From NCBI GenBank assembly GCA_002438345.1, contig DJUJ01000091.1, positions 29,984-36,247 of the forward strand: a stretch of DNA of 6,264 nt. The letters are read 5' to 3'. Every line of letters begins with the position of its first letter. Position 1 is the first letter of the stretch. The notes under the pieces were generated by a model. That model was not told where the DNA came from. It did no database searches and was given only the letters and a program-made list of their open reading frames with translations. Of this stretch, positions 1 through 5,498 are shown piece after piece. Position numbers and translations under genes: made by a program. This DNA comes from Paenibacillus sp. UBA6285. GTDB taxonomy: Bacteria > Bacillota > Bacilli > Paenibacillales > Paenibacillaceae.

Positions 1-745
1 TGTTAGTAAGTTCATTTTTATTTTTTCTCCATATAGGAACCATACTATTTATAGTTTGTTCTTCTATATATTCATCAAACTCATTTTCTGTACCCTCTTT
101 TGGTTTTCTACCTGTTATATCCATCTTAATAGGGTATCTAATGAAGTCAGAGTATTTTTTGATGATGGATTTCAGGCGATATTCTTCCAAATATTCATCG
201 TATTGATCTTCTTCGGTATTCTCTTTAATTTTCAAAATGACATCAGTACCTACAGAATCCTTCTCGACAGGCTCGAGGGTATAGCCATCAGCGCCCTTAG
301 ACTCCCATTTAAAGGCCTCGTCGCTACCAAGCGCCTTACTGATCACTGTAACGTCATCTGCCACCATAAACGCAGCATAGAAGCCAACCCCGAACTGACC
401 TATGATGTTGTGTCCATCTTTAGCCTCGTTCTCTTTCTTAAAAGCAAGGGATCCGCTCTTCGCGATCGTTCCCAAGTTATTCTCCAGCTCTTCTTGCGTC
501 ATTCCGATACCTGTATCGGAAATCGTCAAGGTTCTGTTCGCCTTATCGGCTGTCACTTTAATATAATAATCTTCTTTATTGAAGACCAGGCCTTCATCGG
601 CTAATGCTTTGTAATAAATCTTATCAATCGCATCACTTGCATTGGAAATTAGCTCGCGCAAGAAAATTTCCCGTTGTGTATAAATGGAGTTAATCATCAT
701 TTCCAGCAATCTTTTCGATTCGGCTTTAAACTCTTTTTTGGCCAT
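1..745 (-). CDS. htpG: HtpG, Hsp90-family molecular chaperone (partial, C-terminal part off the window)
   Basis: ATP-dependent cytosolic chaperone that helps fold or stabilise client proteins under stress. Reading the minus strand from ATG at 745 gives 248 codons open to the window edge, covering the N-terminal GHKL ATPase domain and the start of the middle domain. Visible family signatures are MINSIY, the [12 protein letters not shown] helix with the catalytic Glu and nucleotide-binding Asn, the DTGIGM ATP-lid motif, GTIAKSG, the [13 protein letters not shown] glycine-rich segment and, near the edge, NSMVPIW. The start is supported by an AAAGGAG ribosome binding site at 758-764, 12 bases upstream. 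The gene has its own promoter and a perfect CIRCE operator, so HrcA control is expected. Composition falls from near 48% GC to about 23-35% in the last 240 bases toward the edge, with AGA and ATA codons becoming common, although the frame and homology stay intact. The complete protein would be about 620-640 residues. Confidence 0.97.
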   Translation of the reverse strand, partial: MAKKEFKAESKRLLEMMINSIYTQREIFLRELISNASDAIDKIYYKALADEGLVFNKEDYYIKVTADKANRTLTISDTGIGMTQEELENNLGTIAKSGSLAFKKENEAKDGHNIIGQFGVGFYAAFMVADDVTVISKALGSDEAFKWESKGADGYTLEPVEKDSVGTDVILKIKENTEEDQYDEYLEEYRLKSIIKKYSDFIRYPIKMDITGRKPKEGTENEFDEYIEEQTINSMVPIWRKNKNELTN

Positions 746-795
746 GAATAAATAGATCTCCTTTCAAAATAACCATCTTGTCCAACACATAGTGA

Positions 796-822
796 TTAGC
801 ACTCCAATGTGTTGAGTGCTAA
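796..822 (-). promoter_or_regulatory. CIRCE operator (HrcA binding site) of htpG
   Basis: This is a perfect inverted repeat, TTAGCACTC, nine bases (805-813), then GAGTGCTAA, identical to the CIRCE consensus. CIRCE is the operator of the heat-shock repressor HrcA, classically before groESL and hrcA-grpE-dnaK. Here it begins about 12 bases downstream of the htpG -10 box, so it lies in the first ~30 bases of the transcript. That position allows repression at the DNA level and a hairpin in the RNA leader. The only gene it can serve in this window is htpG. Confidence 0.97.
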
Positions 823-833
823 TTCTTCTTTTT

Positions 834-862
834 ATATAACATAAACTGATTTTGAATGTCAA
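834..862 (-). promoter_or_regulatory. Sigma-A type promoter of htpG
   Basis: On the minus strand a perfect -35 box TTGACA (857-862) is followed after 17 bases by TTATAT (834-839). Transcription would start near 827, giving a leader of roughly 80 bases containing the CIRCE element. No sigma-B-like promoter was noticed. The near-consensus boxes imply strong intrinsic activity held down by a repressor. Confidence 0.85.
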
Positions 863-919
863 TATTTACAGCGATTTTCTTTACATAATGCTATCTTTTG
901 CATACAAATTTAGAATTTC

Positions 920-935
920 ATCGTTAATTAACGAT
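920..935. repeat. 16-base perfect palindrome between lysR and htpG
   Basis: ATCGTTAATTAACGAT is fully self-complementary with no spacer. It lies 20 bases past the lysR stop codon and about 100 bases upstream of the predicted htpG start of transcription. There is no T-run on either side, so it is not a standard intrinsic terminator. It could be a protein-binding site or a weak transcript-end hairpin; I cannot assign it. Confidence 0.6.
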
Positions 936-955
936 CCACCCCTGACGGGAGTTAA

Positions 956-1831
956 CTAATGATTTGCAAGTAGCATTTGGGTTAGAAATTGCAACGGTTG
1001 AGACTTCCATTTCTTAGGGTGCATCAGAAGCTGCAGATCAAAGTGAATTTCCGGATGTGCGAAGGGCAGCTCGGCCAAGTTCCCCCGCTCAATTTCTTCC
1101 TCTGCAACAATTTTCGGCAATAATGCAATCCCAAGACCATTCATGACACAACGTTTAATCGCCTCCAGATTCGAAAGCTCAAAACCTATGCGGAATATAA
1201 TACCGTGCTCTTTTAACAAATTCTCGAACAGACTCCGGTAAATACAGCTTTCCTCAGAGACAATCAATTCACAATTATTCAGATCCTGTAAAGTTACAAC
1301 ATCCTTCTGAGCAAGCGCATGATTGACTGGTGCTATTAATACAAGCGGTTCCTCTCTGATAATTGTACGCTCCAGTAAAGAATCAGCTGTGGTCCGATCG
1401 AGCATTAAGCCGATGTCAACTTCCCCATCTTTTATCTTGGCTACAAGGTTAGCTTCCTGCATAGTTTGCAGATGGATATCAAGTTTCGGGAATTTCGTCC
1501 TTAACTGCTGTAGGTAAGGTGGCAAGTAGAATGCAGCTAAAGAATCTATCGTACCAATGGTTAGCGTGCCTCCTATTTGCTGGGCGATGGTTTCTTTAGA
1601 ACGATCATACAGATCCAAAATCTCCACGAACAGCTTCAAAAGCTCTTCTCCAGGCGGGGTAAGACGCAGCTGTCGACCATGCCTTTCTATTAAAGGCACT
1701 CCATATTCCTTCTCTATTTTCTGTATTTGCATCGTAACACTCGACTGGGCGTAACCTAACTCTTCAGCAGCACGTGTAAAGCTCTGACGTTTAGCCACCT
1801 CACGGAATGTTCGTAAATAGGTTAAATCCAT
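956..1831 (-). CDS. LysR-family transcriptional regulator
   Basis: A 291-residue protein, the usual length for LysR-type regulators (about 280-320). The N-terminal winged helix-turn-helix is clear at residues 3-62: FREVAKRQSFTRAAEELG, then AQSSVTMQIQKIEKEYG with the recognition helix, then LIERHGRQLRLTPPGEELL. A linker helix runs to about residue 85, and the effector domain starts at GTLTIGT (88-94). Features typical of the ligand domain include DIGLML and GLGIALLPK. It is divergent from the dapA-like gene with 121 bases between the start codons, the classic LysR layout, so the likely target is that gene, with autorepression. The inducer is unknown; a lysine-pathway metabolite is a guess from context only. 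The start is supported by a purine-rich stretch ending in GAGG just before ATG. Its closest named subfamily cannot be told by eye. Confidence 0.95.
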   Translation of the reverse strand: MDLTYLRTFREVAKRQSFTRAAEELGYAQSSVTMQIQKIEKEYGVPLIERHGRQLRLTPPGEELLKLFVEILDLYDRSKETIAQQIGGTLTIGTIDSLAAFYLPPYLQQLRTKFPKLDIHLQTMQEANLVAKIKDGEVDIGLMLDRTTADSLLERTIIREEPLVLIAPVNHALAQKDVVTLQDLNNCELIVSEESCIYRSLFENLLKEHGIIFRIGFELSNLEAIKRCVMNGLGIALLPKIVAEEEIERGNLAELPFAHPEIHFDLQLLMHPKKWKSQPLQFLTQMLLANH

Positions 1832-1844
1832 AACCTCACCCTAA

Positions 1845-1872
1845 CATCAATATTTTTGATGATCCACATCAT
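1845..1872. promoter_or_regulatory. Probable LysR operator region with ATCA/TGAT dyads
   Basis: CATCAA-TATTT-TTGATG (1845-1861) is a 6-base perfect dyad that contains the T-N11-A pattern of LysR-type sites (T1847 to A1859). A second dyad, ATGAT-CCAC-ATCAT (1859-1872), overlaps its right end, giving four ATCA/TGAT half-sites in 28 bases. The region lies just upstream of lysR and about 66 bases before the transcription start inferred for dapA, the usual place for a LysR recognition site. The dyads are seen; binding is inferred. Confidence 0.55.
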
Positions 1873-1874
1873 TT

Positions 1875-1880
1875 ATTATA
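1875..1880 (-). promoter_or_regulatory. Possible -10 box of the lysR gene
   Basis: A perfect TATAAT occurs on the minus strand, adjacent to the ATCA/TGAT dyads. Transcription from it would start near 1868, so the dyads lie at the beginning of the lysR transcript, consistent with autorepression. No good -35 box is seen at 17-18 bases (TGGAAT is the best), which lowers confidence. Confidence 0.4.
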
Positions 1881-1903
1881 GCTAACGACGATGCAACATT
1901 CCA

Positions 1904-1912
1904 TGGTAAAGT
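1904..1912 (+). promoter_or_regulatory. Possible extended -10 promoter of dapA
   Basis: TGG-TAAAGT resembles an extended -10 element (TGn plus a TATAAT-like hexamer). There is no recognisable -35 box, as is common for promoters that need a LysR activator. Start of transcription would be near 1919, placing the dyad at 1845-1861 around -66. The match is weak. Confidence 0.3.
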
Positions 1913-1952
1913 GTATGTAGAGGAATTAAAATATTTTGGAGGCCGATAATTT

Positions 1953-2849
1953 ATGCTTACAGAACAACAGATTTATGGAATTTATGTCCCCGTGGTTACC
2001 CCGTTCAATGCTGCTGGTGAAGTTGATTTGGATTCGTACCAGCGTTATGTAAAGAACATTATTAACAACAGCATACAAGGTCTGGTCGTTAATGGAACCA
2101 CCGGTGAATCGCCAACTGTAACCGTAAATGAAATGCAGCTTCTAGTAAACACTTCCCGTGAGCTTTTACAATCTACATCTATCCCCTTAGTAGTCGGTAC
2201 AGGAACCAATGACACAGCTTCTACAGTAGCACGCACTGAGATCGCAGCTAACCTTGGAGCTGATTGCGCACTAGTAGTCGTCCCTTATTATAGTCGTCCT
2301 TCGCAAGAGGGCATCATTGCACATTTCCGCAAAGCAGCAGAAGTAGGCATTCCGATCATGGCTTATGACATTCCAAGTCGTACAGGTACCGCTATGACCA
2401 TAGATACTGCACGCACAATCTTAGAAATGAATAATGTTGTTGGTTTAAAAGACTGCTCTGGCAGCACTAAAATGGTTACCGAGTTAGTCCGTACGGGTTC
2501 CAAACCTGTGCTTGGCGGCGACGATTCACTCTTTTATGAAATGCTTAGCTGCGGAGCAGCTGGAGGCATGCTTGCTACTGCGAACGTTTATCCTGCAGAA
2601 TGTGTCCGTATATACGAAGCCTTCAAATCGGGTCAATTAGACTTGGCAAAAGAAAACTTTGAACAACTGCTGCCAATCATCCGCCTCTTGTTCAAGGAGT
2701 CCAATCCCGCTCCAATCAAATGGATGCTTAGCCAGAATGGCCTAATCGCATCAGATACGCTTCGCCTTCCTATGACTTCCATCAGCACAGCGCTTCAGGA
2801 AGAACTGAGCTCCTATGTTCAGGACAGCACGATCGAAGCGACCGCATAA
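1953..2849 (+). CDS. dapA: 4-hydroxy-tetrahydrodipicolinate synthase (DapA-type class I aldolase)
   Basis: Condenses pyruvate with aspartate semialdehyde, the first committed step toward diaminopimelate and lysine. The 298-residue length is normal for the DapA/NanA TIM-barrel family. All catalytic landmarks of E. coli DapA have counterparts: GTTGES with Thr49/Thr50, the PYYSRPSQEG loop with Tyr113, YDIPSRTG with Tyr138 and the carboxylate-binding Arg143, and Schiff-base Lys166 in GLKDCSG. The C-terminal NPAPIKW and DTLRLPMT segments also match DapA closely, which favours DapA over N-acetylneuraminate lyase or keto-sugar aldolases. The motif YDIP has Asp where E. coli has Asn; this variant occurs in actinobacterial enzymes. 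Residues matching the E. coli lysine-inhibition site (His53, His56, Glu84) are Val58, Met61 and Ser90, so lysine insensitivity is predicted. GGAGG at 1938-1942, ten bases before ATG, supports the start. It is monocistronic, closed by its own terminator and paired with a divergent LysR gene, so it may be a second, regulated paralogue rather than the main biosynthetic copy. Confidence 0.88.
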   Translation: MLTEQQIYGIYVPVVTPFNAAGEVDLDSYQRYVKNIINNSIQGLVVNGTTGESPTVTVNEMQLLVNTSRELLQSTSIPLVVGTGTNDTASTVARTEIAANLGADCALVVVPYYSRPSQEGIIAHFRKAAEVGIPIMAYDIPSRTGTAMTIDTARTILEMNNVVGLKDCSGSTKMVTELVRTGSKPVLGGDDSLFYEMLSCGAAGGMLATANVYPAECVRIYEAFKSGQLDLAKENFEQLLPIIRLLFKESNPAPIKWMLSQNGLIASDTLRLPMTSISTALQEELSSYVQDSTIEATA

Positions 2850-2859
2850 GAGAAAATAC

Positions 2860-2904
2860 AACAGCCGTTATTCAGTGAGGAACTGTTTTAGCGGCTGTTT
2901 TTTG
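2860..2904 (+). terminator. Intrinsic terminator of dapA
   Basis: An 11-base stem (left arm 2860-2870, right arm 2889-2899, core AACAGCCG/CGGCTGTT with one G-U pair) encloses an 18-base loop that holds a small CAGT/ACTG sub-stem. A run of six T follows (2898-2903). It starts 11 bases after the dapA stop. Confidence 0.9.
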
Positions 2905-2919
2905 TTGTAAATTCTCAGT

Positions 2920-2945
2920 AAAAAAACCATCAGATTTCTCTGACG
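2920..2945 (-). terminator. Intrinsic terminator of the rhlE-type helicase gene
   Basis: On the minus strand CGTCAGA-GAAA-TCTGATG forms a 7-base stem with one G-U pair, capped by a stable GNRA tetraloop. It is followed by a T-run (2920-2926). It lies 46 bases past the helicase stop codon, back-to-back with the dapA terminator, so the converging genes are insulated from each other. Confidence 0.85.
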
Positions 2946-2990
2946 ATTTTGAGATCGTACTATAAAAAACGTACAGCGTTCAAAAATAAC

Positions 2991-4346
2991 TTATCTGCTG
3001 CTCGTTTGTCTTCCTTTAGTGAACCACTCAGACTTTGGCTTCAATGGAGGGTTAGACTTAGGCTTTGCTTTGGCTGGTTTAGATGCCACTGATTTTGATG
3101 CTGATGGTTTAGCTGTTGATGGTCTGGAATTCGATGGTTTAGAAGCTACTGATCTCGAACCTGACGGTTTCGAAGATCGCTCTGTCTTCATCTGCGTTTT
3201 ACGAGACATCGGATACGGGTGATCCTTCACTTCAGGAATCGATTTTCCGATCAATTTCTCGATATCTTTAAGGAACGGAAGCTCTTCAGATTCGCAAAAA
3301 GATATTGCCGTTCCACTTAACCCAGCTCTACCCGTACGACCAATTCGGTGTACGTAGGTTTCTGGAATATTTGGCAAGTTGAAGTTGATTACATGAGACA
3401 GCTCATCAATATCAATTCCTCGTGCGGCGATATCTGTAGCTACAAGAACGCGGGTTGCACCACTTTTAAAATTCCGTAATGCATTCTGACGATCATTCTG
3501 CGATTTATTGCCGTGAATGGCTTGTGCAGAAATGTTCACTTTCGCTAGATCGCGTGTAACACGGTCCGCGCCACGTTTTGTACGAGTAAACACCAGTGCA
3601 GAAATGATCGATTTATCCTGTAACAGAAGATTCAATTGATTTTGCTTATTTCCATTCTCTAATAAATAGATCGATTGATCGATTCTATCCGCAGTAGATG
3701 ACACGGGTGTGATTTCTAATTTTACTGGATTCACAAGCAAGGTTTTGATCAATTTGGAAATTTCAGTAGGCATCGTTGCCGAGAAGAACAGTGTTTGTTT
3801 CTTCGTAGGCATTTTGGCGATAATTCTCTTCACATCATGGATAAAGCCCATATCTAGCATCCGGTCAGCTTCATCTAAGACAAGAATTTGGACATACTGC
3901 AAATCCACACGTTTTTGATTAATTAAGTCGATGAGTCTACCTGGTGTAGCAATAAGAATATCAGCACCTTGATTCAGCGCACGCTCCTGCACTTTCTGTG
4001 ACACACCGCCAACAATGGCAGCAGAGCGGATATCTGTGTATTGGCTATAAGCCTTTATATTATCAGCTATTTGAATCGCTAGTTCTCTTGTAGGTGTTAA
4101 GATCAACGAGCGAATGCGTCGCACATTATTGGTTTTGTTTGGACTTGATTGCTCACTCAATAACTGAATGATGGGTACGGAAAATGCAGCTGTCTTCCCT
4201 GTTCCTGTTTGAGCGCATCCAAGTAAGTCTCTACCCTCTAATACAGCTGGAATCGATTGTTCCTGTATTGGTGTAGGTGATGTATAGTTTTCTTTGCTTA
4301 AAGCCTTTAAAATCGCAGGCATAATATTCAGTTCGTTAAATGTCAT
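2991..4346 (-). CDS. rhlE: DEAD-box ATP-dependent RNA helicase, RhlE-like
   Basis: Unwinds short RNA duplexes using ATP; bacterial members act in ribosome assembly, RNA decay and cold adaptation. The 451-residue protein has the full motif set in order: Phe3 and the Q motif (PTPIQ, 24-28), motif I AQTGTGKT (45-52), Ia PTRELA (85-90), Ib TPGR (134-137), II DEAD (158-161), III SAT (189-191), IV LVFTRTK (251-257), V ATDIAARGID (303-312) and VI HRIGRTGRAG (333-342). No motif residue is missing. After about residue 373 comes a disordered basic tail rich in Lys, Ser, Pro and Ala, with SVASKP at 399-404 and again at 419-424, probably an RNA-binding extension. There is no DbpA-type RNA-recognition domain, which favours an RhlE-like assignment over DbpA or CsdA. 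AAGGAG at 4352-4357 precedes ATG by five bases. It converges on dapA and is transcribed alone. The exact paralogue name is less certain than the family. Confidence 0.95.
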   Translation of the reverse strand: MTFNELNIMPAILKALSKENYTSPTPIQEQSIPAVLEGRDLLGCAQTGTGKTAAFSVPIIQLLSEQSSPNKTNNVRRIRSLILTPTRELAIQIADNIKAYSQYTDIRSAAIVGGVSQKVQERALNQGADILIATPGRLIDLINQKRVDLQYVQILVLDEADRMLDMGFIHDVKRIIAKMPTKKQTLFFSATMPTEISKLIKTLLVNPVKLEITPVSSTADRIDQSIYLLENGNKQNQLNLLLQDKSIISALVFTRTKRGADRVTRDLAKVNISAQAIHGNKSQNDRQNALRNFKSGATRVLVATDIAARGIDIDELSHVINFNLPNIPETYVHRIGRTGRAGLSGTAISFCESEELPFLKDIEKLIGKSIPEVKDHPYPMSRKTQMKTERSSKPSGSRSVASKPSNSRPSTAKPSASKSVASKPAKAKPKSNPPLKPKSEWFTKGRQTSSR

Positions 4347-4395
4347 TGGGTCTCCTTAATTTCTAATACATATATTCTTAACAATAAATCTTTTT

Positions 4396-4440
4396 GTCAC
4401 GTCATAAACAATAATCATAACACAATTAGTCACGTAATAA
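4396..4440 (-). repeat. 12-base direct repeat in the promoter region of the helicase gene
   Basis: GTCACGTCATAA (4396-4407) and GTCACGTAATAA (4429-4440) match at 11 of 12 positions with start points 33 bases apart, roughly three helical turns. A minus-strand TATGAT that could be a -10 box (4414-4419) sits between them, and would give a leader of about 60 bases. No convincing -35 box accompanies it. The second GTGAC could alternatively be part of a -35 (GTGACA at 4395-4400). The repeat suggests a tandem binding site for an unknown regulator. Confidence 0.45.
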
Positions 4441-4558
4441 TAGATATTCTTTATCATCACACCAATTTTCATTAAAAATCCATTTCAGCATACATCCACT
4501 ATACTCAAACAACAGCAGTATACTTCTCGTGTTCTTCTGAGGGGATCTCTTGTTGTGT

Positions 4559-4691
4559 GATTGGACTCAGACGCCCTTATTTTGAGAATTCGTGACTTTT
4601 TACCGCGCTATCGGACTCAGTTGCAGCTATTCATGAAAATGAAGCCCAAATCAGTATGGATATAAGGCAATAAGAGCTATGCATTCCGATA
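4559..4691. repeat. Degenerate three-copy intergenic repeat (GGACTCAG element)
   Basis: Three related 23-base units lie in the 441-base gap between the helicase and pduL genes. Units at 4559-4581 and 4609-4631 are direct copies 50 bases apart sharing GGACTCAG, then GC, then TATT. A third copy lies inverted at 4669-4691 (minus strand, starting TATCGGA and ending CTTATT), matching unit 2 at 15 of 23 positions. Units 2 and 3 could pair as a long imperfect hairpin with a 37-base loop. Similar GGACTCAG segments are familiar to me from Paenibacillus intergenic regions, but I cannot verify that here. I see no supported gene in this gap; the longest start-to-stop reading noticed at 4633 has ten codons. 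Confidence 0.5.
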
Positions 4692-4739
4692 CGTTCAAGC
4701 AGATAAGACAGTCAAAGTTTTTTCGACCGCAGGATAAAC

Positions 4740-4768
4740 AAAAAAAGCGAAGGATTTCTCCCCCGCTT
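4740..4768 (-). terminator. Intrinsic terminator of pduL
   Basis: On the minus strand AAGCGGGGGA-GAAA-TCCTTCGCTT makes a 10-base stem (two G-U pairs) capped by a GAAA tetraloop. It runs into seven T (4740-4746). It begins 19 bases after the pduL stop. Confidence 0.92.
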
Positions 4769-4787
4769 CTTATCATTCGTATGAAGA

Positions 4788-5360
4788 CTAGTCTACGATT
4801 TCAGCAGTGTCGCCATTGTTGGCACCAGCAGCATTAGCTTCGTCAGTATCAATATGCATATCAAGTTTGAAGCTGTCGGATACACGAGCTATTACGTTCT
4901 CCAATACGAGACCGCGGTCGCCACCGAGACGAACTTTAAGCAATTGCTTATCCGAGATGCCCCATGCTTCAGCTTCAGAAGTGTGGAAATGAATGTGACG
5001 AGCTGCGATAATAACGCCTTGCTCCAATACTACTTCACCAGCAGGTCCTTTAAGCGTAATGCCAGGTGTTCCTTCAATATTTCCAGATTCGCGAACTGGA
5101 GCTTTCACGCCAAGTGCGAAGGAGTCAGTACGGGAAATTTCTAATTGGGAAGCCGGACGAGCAGGTCCCAAAATTCTTACCTTGTCAAATTTACCTTTGC
5201 TACCGATAACTGCTACTTGTTCGTTTGCTGCAAATTGTCCTGGTTGGGAAAGTGGTTTGAACTCAGTTAATTGATATCCTGGGCCAAACAGAGCCTCCAC
5301 GTGCTCCTGCGTAAGGTGAATATGTCTAGCCGACACACCTACGGGTACAGTCTTACTCAT
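4788..5360 (-). CDS. pduL: PduL-type phosphate acyltransferase (phosphotransacylase)
   Basis: Interconverts acyl-CoA plus phosphate with acyl phosphate plus CoA (propanoyl or acetyl), the PduL family being unrelated in fold to Pta. The 190-residue protein has the two PTAC half-domains. The first begins with SARHIHL (His13, His15) and the second with AARHIHFH (His122, His124). Near the end comes the MHIDTDEANAAG block with His169, the family's metal-binding and active-site histidines. There is no N-terminal encapsulation helix as in microcompartment PduL, and no shell-protein genes in this window, so a cytosolic role with acetate kinase in acetyl-phosphate metabolism is likely. An in-frame ATG at 5405 would add 15 residues, but it lies upstream of the AAGGAG at 5371-5376 and its extension (MACTDTREN...) is unlike the family. 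It is a single-gene unit, with a promoter after the dipeptidase terminator and a strong terminator of its own. The substrate preference cannot be read from sequence. Confidence 0.92.
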   Translation of the reverse strand: MSKTVPVGVSARHIHLTQEHVEALFGPGYQLTEFKPLSQPGQFAANEQVAVIGSKGKFDKVRILGPARPASQLEISRTDSFALGVKAPVRESGNIEGTPGITLKGPAGEVVLEQGVIIAARHIHFHTSEAEAWGISDKQLLKVRLGGDRGLVLENVIARVSDSFKLDMHIDTDEANAAGANNGDTAEIVD

Positions 5361-5370
5361 AGTAAAGTCA

Positions 5371-5376
5371 CTCCTT
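5371..5376 (-). promoter_or_regulatory. Ribosome binding site that fixes the pduL start
   Basis: AAGGAG on the minus strand is ten bases before ATG at 5360. The alternative ATG at 5405 lies upstream of it and has no comparable site, so the shorter 190-residue product is the correct call. Confidence 0.85.
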
Positions 5377-5410
5377 GTATTTTCTCTAGTATCTGTACAA
5401 GCCATTAATC

Positions 5411-5416
5411 ATTATA
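5411..5416 (-). promoter_or_regulatory. Probable -10 box of pduL
   Basis: A perfect TATAAT on the minus strand would start transcription near 5404, a leader of about 45 bases. The -35 region falls in the T-rich tail of the upstream terminator (about 5434-5440) and matches consensus poorly, so promoter and terminator overlap. Confidence 0.6.
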
Positions 5417-5429
5417 CATCTTATTACCC

Positions 5430-5469
5430 AAAAATAAAAAGGCCTGCATCATAACGAAGGCCTTTTTTT
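5430..5469 (-). terminator. Intrinsic terminator of the dipeptidase gene, symmetrical
   Basis: A perfect 10-base stem AAAAAGGCCT/AGGCCTTTTT (5436-5445 and 5458-5467) with a 12-base loop has A and T runs on both sides, so it could work in either direction. As no plus-strand gene reaches it, its job is to end the dipeptidase transcript, 30 bases after its stop. Confidence 0.9.
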
Positions 5470-5498
5470 CGACAATTTATGTTTTTTGAACAAGATTG

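Noticed and set aside
56..604. Plus-strand open frame of 182 residues at the left end
   Set aside because: It lies antisense to htpG, whose minus-strand frame has clear Hsp90 motifs, a ribosome binding site and a promoter.
939..949. CCCC/GGG mini-hairpin after lysR as a terminator
   Set aside because: The stem is only 3-4 pairs and no T-run follows on the minus strand.
2956..2974. GTAC...GTAC dyad after the helicase gene
   Set aside because: GTAC is self-complementary and the stem is only 4-5 pairs with an A-rich loop; the nearby GAAA-capped hairpin with a T-run is a far better terminator.
3019..3222. Plus-strand Asp/Gly-rich frame
   Set aside because: It is the mirror of the repetitive Lys/Ser/Pro tail of the helicase; it has no ribosome binding site and no known family.
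4633..4665. Short start-to-stop reading (ten codons) in the long gap
   Set aside because: It is too short, has no ribosome binding site, and overlaps the end of the repeat region.
4854..5144. Plus-strand frame of 96 residues inside pduL
   Set aside because: It is antisense to a gene with conserved histidine motifs, a ribosome binding site and a terminator.
5361..5405. Longer start for pduL adding 15 residues
   Set aside because: The extension spans the AAGGAG of the real start, is unlike the family, and would begin almost at the predicted transcription start.
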